Shown here piece after piece: positions 21,244-33,822 of a stretch of 64,000 nucleotides of DNA. Source of the stretch: Piper betle (Eukaryota > Streptophyta > Magnoliopsida > Piperales > Piperaceae); NCBI GenBank assembly GCA_033002965.1, contig JAURVB010012671.1:1-64000 (forward strand), read 5' to 3'. Positions within the stretch are counted from its first letter, which is position 1, and each line of letters begins with the position of its first letter. The position numbers and the translations under genes are program-made. The notes beneath the pieces are model-generated. The model made no database searches, was not told where the DNA came from, and saw only the letters and a program-made list of their open reading frames with translations.

Positions 21244-24200
21244 TGTAGAACCCATGACTCGAGTCAGAGTTTTACATTAGCAAATTAGTCGGTTCACCTG
21301 CTAGTTCGAGTCGAGTTAGTTTCATGAACTGCCTGCTAAGGCGAGGCCAGTTGTGAGTTATAAGCAATGAGGGTCAAGTGTACTCAAGTATATGATGATA
21401 ACGTCAGAAAGATTATAAAAAATGACTTATCAGAGTATATGAGAGTATGCAATTTTTCTTTATCTGTATTTGATCGTAGAAATATTTTTATGCCGAATAA
21501 TGTAGTAGGACGTGTAATAGGACCGTTTGGGTGGGTTATTAGTTGTAGTGTATCATTTGGATGTTATGATATGTAACATATTTTTGTGGATTTTTCCATA
21601 TTTTTCAAGATTATTTTTAGGATTTATTACGTGTTAGTTATTATTTTTGACTAGATTCAGATTCGAGTAAAGTTCTATTTATGACTATGCCACCAAACAC
21701 CCTCACACTATCTTCTCCACCAAAACCCCCGATACCTTTCCCTCGAAACTGTCATTGTCGCCTGTGTTTGTTGTCGTTGCCATCCCGCCGCTGATTGACA
21801 CTACTGTGCTACTACCGTGCCATCACCATGCCACCCTGATCGCCCCCAACTGTCACCCGACCTCCACGACGCGTCAAAGCCACAATGACCGCACAATGCT
21901 TGCATTGCCAATCCTTCCACTGGCGACCGTCACTACCGCCGCCGCCATCCAATGGTCGCCTTGACATCTTTGACCCTCCTGCAACCTTCCTCGACCAGAG
22001 TGGAGCCCAATGCCTCAATAGCCCTGTTTGCCCTTTTTCCTGTAGGCCATTGCCTCCACCAATCTCATCAATGTCGTAGACGCGTCAGGCTCACTGAGCT
22101 GGTGCCAATGATACCCCATACCACCCCTATCCTGCCAGTAGCCATCGAGAGCAACTATCACCAGAAAACCAATGAAGCCCGTTGGAAAATTGCCAGAAAA
22201 CCAGATTCGCTGCAATTCACCGAATCTTCCACCGAACTCATCCAGTTGAATTTGATCAAACTTAAAATGTTGTTGAGAGCCAAACCCAAGCTCTGAGACT
22301 CACGACGAAACCCTAACCATTGCCGATTGCCGACGACGCACGAGGTATAGTTTATTTTAATTTAATTATTTAAAAGTAATGATTATTAGCACATCATGCT
22401 AGGATGCTGGGATTGAGTGATTGATGTGTTAGATATTTTTATGTTAATAAAAATATGAAGATGTGTGACTATGTGATATTAAAACGAATGCTAAGGAATT
22501 AATTAGGCAGACTAAATAAGTATTGTAATCTAATGCAACATAGAGTAGGAAAACTTATACTGATTATTATTGATATGTGTTGATTGATGCATAGTTGATG
22601 TGAGTATGTTATAGGATGTGTGAATGCATCATGAGTGAGCATTAGTATTTAGTTTTCATGTGTAGGTACAGAGTAGGAGCTTACCGCCTAGGCACGTGGA
22701 CATGTTTGAAGCTTCAACCAGGTCCATTAGGACTCGCTTCTGGTTTTATCTCTATACTCCATTGTGTTTTATTTTTACAGGTAAGCGAACATGTCAAGTT
22801 GTGGATTTAATGTATCCCACTCCATGTGGGCCATTTAGTTGCACATTATTTCCAGATTAATAACCCTCGAGGATAAGATCCCTCGAGTTTATTTTTGAAA
22901 CTTAGATCCAGCTCACTATGCCTTCAAGCCTATTATATAAATCCCTATCCAGACCTATTTACATGTAGTTTTCACATTTTCAGTGAGAGATAGAATGAAT
23001 GAAATTCGACAACTGTGCTACACGAGCGGGCACTTGCCAGTCAAAGCCAAAAATACCGACAACCGTGCTATGTCAGCAAGTATGTACTAGTCGATAGCAG
23101 GCTCTGGATTGGGGTGCGGGTCATTCCATTCCTAAGGGATCCTGACAACTCTATCTTTGAGTTCCTCAAACCTTGAGAAGTGTGGAGGTTTACCGGCACT
23201 ACTATGCAACGCATGTCTAGACTTGTGGTTTCCAAGGGTACTAAAGGCACATACCTAAGGTACTCTGTAACACCCCGTTTCGGCTCACCCGTGAACCGAC
23301 CCGAAAATGTCACCGATGACTGAACCGTTCGCTAATCTACTAGATTTGGTTAAGCCGACCTGGATCTACTCTCGGCGTCTCAAGATGGAGATGCAAATAT
23401 GAAATGCATGAATGGGAACAATTAGGTTCTAACGGAGTCCTACATGCATGCCATGATGTGCAAACAAAGACAAGACAAAACAACAAATGAGAAACCAAAA
23501 GAAAATATATACTATTTTATGAAAATACGATAACACATAATAATCTACTATGACATTCAATCATTATCTTATTCGTTTTTACTTGGGCCGAGTCTGAACT
23601 CCAAGGCTCCCTACTCATTCATATTTATCAGTTCGTTTCATAACAAGTAATTCATTCAAGCAAACACATCAAAATTATCATTAACATAACAATAACACAT
23701 CATCATTATACGTTACACGCGGCAGGTACATGTGTACGTGGTTTCGTGCTACTCCTCTGCAGTCCCGACAGCTTTCATTGCTCGCATTCCTCACCTACAT
23801 ATATATAGAAAAACGGTCAGTAACGAGTGTTACCGGCCCAAAAAATAACTAATATCAATCTGGCACAGGAGAGCAAACCCTCCCGTTGAATGAAAACCAT
23901 ATACTTCGTCAAGAACTCTCATCAGGGCACACACGGGAGCCGTCGCCCTCGGGTCGACAGCGTCCCCCTTTCATTCTCATTCTCATACCTTGGCCATTTC
24001 TCTATCGTTTCTCGCATCAAATCTCATTCCTTTCCGCCCTCTGCAACTTCCATATTACTCATGGCCTTGAGCACGAAGGCCGAGTACTCTCAGGCAGTCA
24101 CCTTTAATACGCTTTGAAACCACAAGTCTAGACATGCGCTGCTATGCAGTACCCGTGAACCTCCAAACTTCTCTGGGTTTGAGGAACTCAAAGGTGGAGT

Positions 24201-24392
24201 TGTCAGGATCCCTCGGGAATGAAACAGCCCGCACACCATTGCAAAGCCCACTATCGACACACACGTGCCCACTCGCGTAGCACGGTAGTCGGATTTCCCT
24301 CATTCAACCGCTCACAAAAAATGCGAAAACTATACATATATATTGGTCTGGGTTGGGATTTATACAATAGGCCCGAAGGCAATGTGAGTTGG

Positions 24393-26752
24393 TGTAAAAC
24401 CCGTGATTCGAGTCAGGGTTTTACGTTACCGAACCAGTTCGGTTCGAGTCGAGTCAATTTCATGAACCGCGTGCTGAATCGAGACCAGCCGTGAGTTATG
24501 AGCGATGAGAGTCAGGTGTACCTGAATATATGATGATAACGTCGAGAAGATGGTGAGATACGAGTTATCTAAATATATGAAAGTATGCAGTATTTTTTTC
24601 TTTTTATATGTTTGATCGAAGAAATAGTTTTAGGCCGAATAACGCGTTAGGACGCGTTGGATTATATTCGGGTGGGTTATTAGTTATAGAGCATGCCATT
24701 TGGATGTTGTTGTGTTTGTTTTATTTTATGTGATTTTTCCATATTTTTCTAGATTTTTTTAGAATTTATTACGAACTAGTTATTATTTTGACTCGAGTAG
24801 GAATCGAGTCAATACTTAATTACGAAACTGCCACTACAACATTTTTTTCACCCTCCCGACCTTTTTCACCCAAACCCCCGCCACCCCTCGTGCTCGTCGC
24901 TGCCGCCGACGCCGTGCTGCCGCCGATCGACGCCGCCCCACCCCGTCGTGCCGTCGCCGTGCCGCCACGACCCACCCCGGCCACAGTCTCGCCGCCACGA
25001 CGCTGGAATCGACCCACGAAACCACCTCGGCCGCTGCCACTTCGGGCCGGATTCTGCCGCCGACAGGGCCGCTCCACCGCCGGTGTGACCCTGACGAGCA
25101 CCCTCTCGCCGTCGCCGACATTTCGCCCACCATCCCGAGCGCCGTCGAGGCCGGCCGGAGCCCCGATCGGAGCACACCGCCGCCGCCGCCCATTTTCGAC
25201 GCCGCCGTCGATGGCCATCGCCGCCTCGGCCAACCTGTTTGACACCACCATTGGACCGAGCTCGTCGAGCTGGTGCCGATAGACCCCCTGATTGCCCCGT
25301 CCCGAATCATCGCCGGAAAACCGTCGGAACCCGCCGGAAAACTGTCGGAATCTGCTGGAAAACCGCCGACACTCGTCGGAAAACCGCCGGAACTGTCGAA
25401 AAATTGGATTCGGTGGGAAATTCGCCAGATCATCCGCCGAACACACCCGGTCCAATCTGATCGGACTTCGGACGCCGCTAGGTGCCGATTTCGAGTTTCG
25501 AGCAGCGAAACAGAAACCCTAGCCGTCGCCGATTTTCGACGACGCGAGGTATAATTTATTTTAACTTAATTAATTGAAAGTATTGATTATTAGAATTTGC
25601 ATGCTATGATTGATGAATTGTGCATTGTAATTACTTATATAAATGTGGATTTGATTTAGAATAAAATATGAAATTTGTGGAATTGTGTGGTGTTAAAAAT
25701 AGAAGTTATGAAACTAATTAGGGTTATTAAGTAATTACCGTGCTACGCGAGCGGGCACGTGTGTGTCGACAGTGGGCTCTGGAATAGTGTGCGGGCCGTT
25801 TCATTCTTGAGGGATCCTGACAACTCCACCCTTGAGTTCCTCAAACCCGGAGAAGTGTGGAGGTTCACGGGTACTGCATTGCAGCGCATGTCTAGACTTG
25901 TGGTTTCAAAGGGTACTGAAGGCGACTGCCTGAGAGTACTCGGCCTTCGTGCTCAAGGCCAGGAGTAATATGGAAGGTGCAGAGGGAGGAAAGGAATGAG
26001 ACTTGACGTGAGAAGCAATAGAGAAATGGCCGAGGCATGAGAATGTGAAAGATAGGGGACGCTGTCGACCCGAGGGCGACGGCTCCCGTATGTGCCCTGA
26101 TGAGAGTTCTTGAGGAAGTATATGGTTTTCATTCAACAGGAGAGTTTGCTCTCCTGTGCCAGATTGATATTAGTTATTTTCCAGGCTGGTAACACTCGTT
26201 ACTGACGGTTTTTCTATATATATGTAGGTGAGGAATGCGAGCGATGAAAGCTGTCGGGACTGCGGAGGAGCAGCACGGAACCGCGCACACATGTACCTGC
26301 CGCGTGTAACGTATAATGACGGTGTGTTATTGCTACGTGAATGATAATTTTGATGTGTTTGTTTAGATAAATTGCTTGTTATGAAATGAATGGATAAATG
26401 TGAATGAGTAGTGAGTTTGGAGTTCAGGCTCGGTTCAGTTGAAACGAAGGAGATAATGATGAATGCTACGATAGATTATCATGTTTTACTGTATTTTCAT
26501 AAAATAGTATATATTTTCTTTTGGTTTCTCATTTATTATTTTATCTTGTCTTTGCTTGCACATCATGGCATGTATGTAGGACTCCGTTAGAACCCACGCA
26601 TCCCATCCATGCATTTCATGTTTGCATCTCCATCTTAAAACGCCGAGAGCAGATCCTGGACGGCTTAACTGAACCCAGTAGATTAGCGAACGGTTCGGTC
26701 GCCGGTGACATTCCCGGGTCGGTTCACGGGTGAGCCGAAACAGGGTGTTACA
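24393..26752 (+). mobile_element. Solo LTR, level 3, TSD GTTGG
   Basis: It starts TGTAAAACCCGTGATTCGAG and ends CAGGGTGTTACA. It is flanked by GTTGG at 24388-24392 and 26753-26757. Removing it rejoins GTGAGTTGGATCTGCAG, matching a sister LTR near 19,120. It is 2,360 bp, about 0.5 kb shorter than its relatives. At about 25,738 the sequence jumps from TTATTAAGTAATTACC straight to GTGCTACGCGAGCGGGCAC, so the TATA-bearing middle is deleted. Confidence 0.92.
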
Positions 26753-26929
26753 GTTGGATCTGCAGTTCGAAAACAAACTCGAGGGATCTCATCCTCGAGG
26801 GTTATTAAGCCGGAAAATTGTTGGCTAAATGGCCCGACTTAAGTGGGATCCGATAAAACACCACTTAACACGTCTTGCATGTAATAAATCAAATACACAA
26901 TAGAATAGCGTAAAACAGAGAAAGAGTCC

Positions 26930-27030
26930 TAAACGGACCTGGTAGAAGCTCCAAACGGGTCCACACGCCTAGGCGGCGAGCATTAGATCATGATCATTAC
27001 CTGGTAGAAGCTCCAAACGGGTCCACACTC
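26930..27030. repeat. Short patchwork duplication in level-2 LTR
   Basis: CCTGGTAGAAGCTCCAAACG followed by GGTCCACAC occurs twice about 63 bases apart. Between the copies lies CATTAGATCATGATCATTAC, which recurs at its normal place near 27181. This looks like a template-switch repair product. Confidence 0.75.
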
Positions 27031-29355
27031 CTACACCGTACCTACACAATCAAGCTAAAAACTAACGCCCGCATGATGAATCATACATCCTATAGCATGC
27101 ACACACAATCAACAATATCACGCATCAATCAACACACATCAACCTATATCAATTCTAGCAAATCTACTTAGGCTAGTTTGCATTAGATCATGATCATTAC
27201 CTAGTTACCCTATTTAGTTTCTTAGCCTCCATTTTTAACACCACTCAATCAAACAAATTTCATATTTTATCCTTAATCAAATCTACATTTATATATATTA
27301 TTATAACACACACACAAATCCTGCCAGGCAATTCTAATGATCAATATTTTTAACTAATTAAATTAAAATAAATTTTACCTTGCGTCGTCGAAAATTGGCG
27401 ACGGCTAGGGTTTCCGTTTCGTGGCTCGAAACTCGAGTTCGGCACCTAGCGGCGTCCGAAGTCCGATCAGATTGGACCAGGTGTGTTCGGCGGATGATCC
27501 GGCGAATTTCCCACGAATCCAATTTTCTGGCGGATCCGGCGGTTTTCCTGCGAATGTGAGTAGTTTTCCGGCAGATTCCGGCGGTGTTTAGGCGATGTTT
27601 CGGGATGGGGCGATCAGGGGGTTTATCGGCACCAGCTCGATGAGCTTGGTCCAATGGTGGTGTCAAACAAGGCAGCCTGGGCAGCGATGGCTGTCACGGT
27701 GGCGTCAGATGGGCGGCGGCTGCGTGCTCCGATCGGGGCTGCGGCCAGCCTCGACGGCAGTCAGGATGATGGGGGAAATGTTGGCGACGGTGAGGGGGTG
27801 GTCGTCGGGGTCACAACAGTGGCGGCGCGGCCCGGACGGTGGCGAATCGACGAGGGAGGGCGTCGCGACTTGTGGGGCGATTCCGGCGTCGTGGCGGTGA
27901 GACGGTGGCCGGGGTGGGTCGTGGCAGCACGGCGACTGCACGGCGGGGCGGGGAGGCGTTGCTCGGCGGCAGTACGGCGTCGGCAGCAGTGGCGGCAGCA
28001 CACGGCAGTGCCGGCGGCAAGGGTTTGGGGTGAGGAAGGTGTCGGGAAAGGAAGTGTAATACTCCAATGGCAGTTTCGTAATTAAGTATTGACTTGATTA
28101 CTACTCAAGTCAAAATAATAACTAGTTCGTAATAAATTCTAAAAAAATCTAGAAAAATATGGAAAAATTTCATAAAATAAAACAAACAGAACAACATCCA
28201 AATGGCATGCTCTATAACTAATAACCCACCTGAATATAATCCAACGCGTCCTAGCGCGTTATTTGGCCTAAAACTATTTCTACGATCAAACATATAAAAA
28301 GAAAAAAATACTGCATGCTTTCATATATTCTGATAAATCATATCTCACCATCTTCTCGACATTATCATCATATATTCAGGTACACCTGACTCTTATCGCT
28401 CATAACTCACGGCTGGCCTCGACTCAGCGACGCGGTTCATGAAACTGACTCGATTCGAACCAACGGTTGAACCGACTGGTTCGGTAACGTAAAACCCTGA
28501 CTCGAGTCTCGGGTTTTACATACTCGGCCTATGTACTCAGGACTAGAAGTAATACGGAGGATGTAGAGGGCAGAAGAAAAAGAAAGAATTTGTTGTGCAA
28601 GGGATAGATGAAAATGCCAAGTCATGAGAATGAGATAGAAAGGGGTGTTGTCAAGCCGAGGCTGACGGTTCCTAATTAGTACCGTTATGAGAGTTTTAGA
28701 GGAAATTATGAAAGTTTTACTTTAACAGGAGGGACAGCCCTCCTGTGTCAGTTTGTTACTAGCTATTTCTAGACTAGTAATGCTCATTACTGATGATTTT
28801 CTACTATTTGTGTAGTTGAGAATCTCAAGGACTGAGCGCTGTCAGTACCATGGAGGAGTAGCAAAGCTGTTGCACACATGTACCTGCTGAACGTAATGCA
28901 TGGTAATGATGATTTCTAAGTTGTGTGAATGATGAGTTTGTTTAAGATTATTCTGTGAAATGCTATAATTGTTTTGCCCATGAAATGAAACTCGAATGAA
29001 ATTGAATAGGGAGCCTTGAAGTTTAGATTTAGCTTGAATGAGGTAGGCAGATAGTGAAAAGACTAGAATGGAAATGATAATATCATGTTTTGGAACTATG
29101 TTGATAAAAATATTTATTGTTGTCATGAACAAGTTGTTTTCACGATTGTTCTATTTGTGCATGATTGCATATCATAGCATGCATGTAGGGCCACACCCAA
29201 GCATCCCATGCATGCATTGTATACTTGGACTACCATATTAAGATGCCGGGGGTTGATTCGGGTCGGCTTCACTGAATCAAGTAGATTAGTAAACAGTTCG
29301 GTCGCCGGTGACATTTCTGGGTCGGTTCACGGGTGAAGTAAAACAGGGTGTTACA

Positions 29356-29619
29356 AAAGTGTTATCAGAGCTAACCCTTAGTTGGCTAAGATGGTAGATG
29401 TTTGAAACGAACATCAAGCCAACTTCCCCTGAAGTTGTACATCCATCTCTCATTGCCGAGAGTATCTGAAGAGTAGACACTTGGACAGGAGACCCCTCCT
29501 CCTTGTCTTTGCTTGCAGCACCCACCATGGCACTGATCTTGCCCTTCATCGAACAATCTCTAGCCCGATGTGCACCATTACACAAAAAGCACCCGGATTT
29601 TCTCACATTAGTCACCCAG
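29356..29619 (-). pseudogene. Internal remnant with gag zinc knuckle on minus strand
   Basis: The first bases after the level-1 LTR are a primer-binding site and a short leader on the + strand. From about 29,400 the minus strand encodes a gag piece with CFLCNGAHRARDC (C-x2-C-x3-H-x4-C). It is followed by SMKGKISAMVGAA, as in gag ends of other Gypsy elements. It opposes the leader, so it comes from another element. It is cut at 29619/29620 by the next LTR. Confidence 0.65.
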
Positions 29620-31386
29620 TGTAAAACCCATGATTTGAGTCAGGGTTTTATATTCAAAACCGGTCGGTTCGACCGTTATTTTTCGAGTAGAGTCAGTTTC
29701 AGAACACGTGTACTGAGCCGACGCTAGTCGTGTGTATGAGCTATGAGAGTCATGCGTACCCAAGTATATGATGATAACGTCACAAACACAGCAGAATAGA
29801 ATGAGTTATCAGAATATATGAGAGTATGCTAGTTACTTTTTATTTATTATATATAGTGGATCGTAGAACTAGTCTTAGAGCCGTTTATCGCGTTAGGACG
29901 CGTTCCGGGCAGTTTAGGTGGGTTGATAGTTCTAGAGCATATCATTATGATGTTTTGGTAGTTGTTTGATTTTATGGAATTTTTCCCGATTTTTATGTAA
30001 TATTTTTAGGATTTATAGCGACGTAATTATTATTCTTGATTCGAGCCAGAGACGAGTCAAGTAATATTTACAAGTTTGCCACCAGCCCTTTTCTTCCCTC
30101 CCATCACTTTCTACCCCAAAACATTGCCCAAATGTCGCCCCGTGCAGCGTCGCTTCCACTGCTGTGGACACCGGCCTGCTGCCGATTGTTGCCGGCTAGC
30201 CCCGCCATGGCGTCGCCATGCCCCCTGACCAGTCCCGGCCACTACGATGCTGGAATCGCCGCGGCTAGCGTCGCGCCCGAGTTGCACTCACGTCGCCAAT
30301 ACCGCCGCCAGTGTCCGTCGCCACCGTGATTGAGTAGTCACCTCGACGTCTTCGACCAACCCCAACTGTCCCCAACTTGAACGGAGGCCAGCGCCGCCCA
30401 TCTCGGTTGGATCTCCACACCACCACAGCCAGCCCCTGTTTTAGCCATTTTCCGGTGAGCAGCCTCCTCAGCCGACCATGTCGACACCATAGACGCGTCG
30501 GGCTCGCCGAGCCGGTTCCAATGGTACCCAATACCATTGCTATCCAGCCAGTAGACGCCGCCGGTGATTGCTACCGAAAAACTATCGGAAGTTGCCAAAA
30601 CCGCTGAAACTTACCGGAAAACCGCCGAAACCCACTGGAAAACTGGAATTCACAGGATCTTCCACGGAGCTCATCCAATCGATCCCGATCGAACTACGGA
30701 CGTTGACGCGCACCGGATTTGAGCTCCGAGACGCGCGACGGAAACCCAAGCCGTCGCCGATTGCTAATGACGTGAGGTATAATTACCTTCAAATTTATAA
30801 TCTAAACTTGATGATTGTTAGCACTACATGCTAGGGTTGATTTATTGATGCGATTAATGCTTAATTATGGATGGAATGATGAGTTTCATGATGAGATTAA
30901 GTGTGAATGAAGATTAAGTGATCTAATGAGACCATGATAAGTGATTAGATGCAACTTAGAAAAACACGATAAGATTGGTATGAATAGGAGTTAGAATTTT
31001 TTTCATACGTATGATTATTTGATTGTTTATTGATGGTGGTTGTATTGTGAGTGTATATTTGTCATGTTGAGTTTGATGCATCATTTAGTTAGCGGGCGTT
31101 AGTATTTAGTTTTGATGTGTAGGTACGGAGTAGGAGCTCGCTGCATAGGCACGATGACACGCTTGGAGCTTCTACCAGGTCTGTTTAGGGCTCGTCTCTG
31201 ATATACTCTCTTTTCTATTGTATGTTTATTTATTATTGCAGCACAGGTTAAGTGGCATTTTATTGGATCCCACTTAACTCGGGCCATTTAACCGAACAGA
31301 TTTTCGGATTAATAACCCTTAGAGGATGAGATCCCTCGAGGATGATTTTGAAAATAAGATCCACCACAAGTTGCCTTCAGACCTAT

Positions 31387-31395
31387 TATATAAAT
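31387..31395 (+). promoter_or_regulatory. Candidate LTR TATA box
   Basis: TATATAAAT lies about 1.77 kb into the LTR. Equivalent words occur in other copies: 22934-22942 in the level-1 LTR, a weaker TTATATAAC near 35,619, and reversed in the minus LTRs. Position and conservation suggest the core promoter and the U3/R boundary just downstream. This is inferred; no transcript data are available. Confidence 0.45.
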
Positions 31396-32260
31396 CCGTT
31401 CCCAGGCCTATATTTATAATCTTATCGAGTTTTTCAGTGAGACGAGAGACGGAGAAACCATACTGCACGTACCCATGAGTAGATGTCGTGACAGTCAAAG
31501 CGGGCTCTGGATTAGTGCCAGCGGATTGTTCCATTCCCGAGGGATCCTGACAACTCCGCGTTTGAGTTCCTCACACCCAGAGAACGTGGAGGTTTACTGG
31601 TACTGTTTAGTAGAGCGCATGCCCGGACTTGTGGTTCAAAGGGTACTAAAGGCGACTGCCTGAGAGTACTCATCCTTCGTGCTCAAGGCCAGGAGAAATA
31701 TGGAGGTAAGGAGAGGGCTTATCATTTGAGACCAGAAAATGAAGTAAGAAAATGTCGAGAGCACCATCAACAACAACATATCTAGTCAGTTCGGGATGCT
31801 ATCGGGTATGCAGCCCAGTGGTTCCTCAGTAGGTGCCCTTCAGAGTGTTCACGAGGAGTATATGATGTTTTCTTGCATATGAAGGTTTGCTCTCATAACC
31901 AGCTTGTTATAGTAATTTTATTTTTCAGACTAGTAACACTTGTTACTTATGTGTTTTTATACTTTATGTAGGTAACAATTACGAGGTGGAGGAGCCAGTT
32001 TGGACGAAGGAGCACTGTTGTCGCTTGCACACATGTCAGTCAATTGAGTGTTTATATTGTGTTTATGATATTATTATATGCTGTGATTAAATGCTTGAGA
32101 CATGATGATGTGACGTGATTAATTTTTAAGACATGATGAGATGATGTGAACACGAATAGCTTGTGCAATGGCAGCGTAGTAGGTTGAGACCCAAGTTTCA
32201 AAATGAGTTACAGCATATTAGATTTTGTATTTTGTATGAATGAAATTGTTTGATATATGA

Positions 32261-32280
32261 TTATATATATATATATATAT
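32261..32280. repeat. TA microsatellite
   Basis: A run of about ten TA units lies in the 3' part of LTR copy 1. The matching position of copy 2 has only a short TATATATG stretch. Confidence 0.9.
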
Positions 32281-32567
32281 TTGCATATGTAGCCCCTAAT
32301 TGCATTTTTGGGGAAACTCTGTCTGTTATATTTCAAAGTTTTTATTAATTTTTATTGGGATTGTCTTGGTGTGTAATTTAGTTTGCATGTCATCCATGTA
32401 GTATCAAGTTAGGATTCTGTGCATTCATCCATGCATGGTGAGTAATATCTTCATCATAAGACGCCGAGATTAGATCCGCATGAGTTAGGTTCGGATTAGT
32501 TGACCTAACCGGGGCCTGTAACATGCCGGTTCGGTTTACGAGCCTGAACCGGATTTGGGGTGTTACA

Positions 32568-33822
32568 GAATTGGTAACAGAGCCACTATCGGTTGATTAA
32601 GATGAAAGATACATTTATAGGTGATGTGTGTGCAAAGACTGCTCCAAGTCCAGCTGGCAGGTATGTTTCTGTCTTTTTCTTCACATGCAGATTTTTCTTT
32701 ATAAGTGGTTTGGATAATAGTGTATTCAAGATCTTATCAGAAGTATGTGGAATTGGCCTTAGTTGAGCTGATAGGTCATTTCTATGGATTTTTCTCGTGA
32801 TATCAGACTATTTGTCAGTCAGATGTGAGTAGGGAATATTGTAGTACTAGCAAAGATATAATGGGTATAAGATCTCATCTTATACCAGATTCGGACGTTA
32901 ACAGATGTGGGCAAGAATCTGACAAGATTGTCATGATGGGTTTAGAGACCCACTAGTTCTGTCCATTGCATAAGTGAATTAGATGATTGACTAGGTGTTA
33001 GTATCTTGCATGTCGCCACATTAGTCTGTTTCCATGGGACACGGTGTACATGATAGGAATGAGTTAAAAAGAAAAGTGGTAATAATAAGGAGCTTGAAGT
33101 CTAGAGATATTAGCAAGTTAGTTGGCACATGAGATGGGCTACTTCCAGGAGATAGTGATGAATGAGGATGAGTAGCATGGTGGATCGACAGTTTGATTAG
33201 CACTTCACCACCTCTCCCTCTTTCACTAGTTTATGACCTACAAGCAACAGTTTTGGCTTCACTTTGCCAGACATAGGTCTTGATATGATAAGAAAAAGAT
33301 TAGTACTAATATTGCTTACGAGATCAAATAATTAATAGGATTCAACCAAATATAAGATACTAGACCCGTGATTACCATTTGAGGGCCAGTCAACACTGAT
33401 GAAAGCAGCCACCCAGATTGCAGGAGATTAGAGTGGGTTCGGCATAGGTTTACCATCATATTTGTTAGCACCATGATCCAAACCCTTCCGAATCAGACAC
33501 GCATGATTGGACAACCTAAGCAAAGTTGTTAGCAACCACGTCTAGGGAAACACATAAATCGAGGAAGACATGTCAGAAAAAATAGTGGATTTATGATGCA
33601 TACGACCAGGATCAGAATTTTTTTAGCGCTTAGGTAGCACTGTTGCCGATAGAGTTGCACAACCACTGACCGAGCGCACAACCGCCGTCAGAGATGCACT
33701 ACCACCGACCGAGTTGCACAACTGCAGACCGAATTGCACGACCGTTGACCGAATTGAACATCCGCCGACCGAGTTGCACGACCGCAGACCGAGTCACACA
33801 ACCATTACTAAGGTGCACAACC
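32568..33822 (+). mobile_element. Internal region 1, truncated, no coding sequence
   Basis: It begins with TTGGTAACAGAGCCA (32571-32585), a primer-binding site with one change from TTGGTATCAGAGCCA. The sequence parallels 36798 onward for about 1.2 kb and contains no gag or pol frame I can recognise. It ends in a tandem array at which LTR copy 2 begins. Confidence 0.8.
33640..33822. repeat. Approx. 20-bp GC-rich tandem array
   Basis: Eight or more diverged units of about 20-21 bp built on TTGCACAACCGCCGACCGAG. LTR copy 2 starts directly after the unit GGTGCACAACC. The matching array of the second internal region is at about 37815-37965. Confidence 0.85.

Larger units (their letters stand above)
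23266..28520 (-). mobile_element. Solo LTR, level 2, TSD TACTC
   Basis: It starts TGTAACACCCCG and ends CGGGTTTTACA in minus orientation. It is flanked by TACTC at 23261-23265 and 28521-28525. Removing it joins level-1 LTR sequence at ...AAGG|TACTC|GGCC..., which matches the AGAGTACTCGGCC of sister LTRs. It is itself split by the level-3 solo LTR. Its own length is about 2.89 kb. Confidence 0.9.
21244..29355 (+). mobile_element. LTR, level 1 of a triple nest
   Basis: It starts TGTAGAACCCATGACTCGAG and ends AACAGGGTGTTACA. It is interrupted at 23261-28525 by a minus solo LTR plus its target copy, so its own length is about 2.85 kb. After its end GTTATCAGAGCTAACCCT follows, a slightly mutated primer-binding site. 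This LTR was therefore a 5' LTR whose internal region is now nearly all gone. A TATA-like word TATATAAAT is at 22934-22942. Confidence 0.85.
29620..32567 (+). mobile_element. LTR copy 1 of the tandem element
   Basis: It starts TGTAAAACCCATGATTTGAG and ends TTTGGGGTGTTACA, 2,948 bp. A primer-binding site follows. It is clearly related to but diverged from copy 2 at 33823-36797. It has a GC-rich block at about 30,120-30,770 and a TATA-like word at 31387-31395. The ending GAACCGGATTTGGGG distinguishes this subfamily from the GTGAGCCGAAACAGG endings further left. Confidence 0.88.

Noticed and set aside
24788..25455. Long overlapping frames on both strands (up to 211 codons)
   Set aside because: They lie in the GC-rich block of a solo LTR. 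Composition is Pro/Ala/Arg or Gly-rich in every frame, and sister LTRs break the same frames. I treat the block as LTR sequence, not as a confirmed gene.
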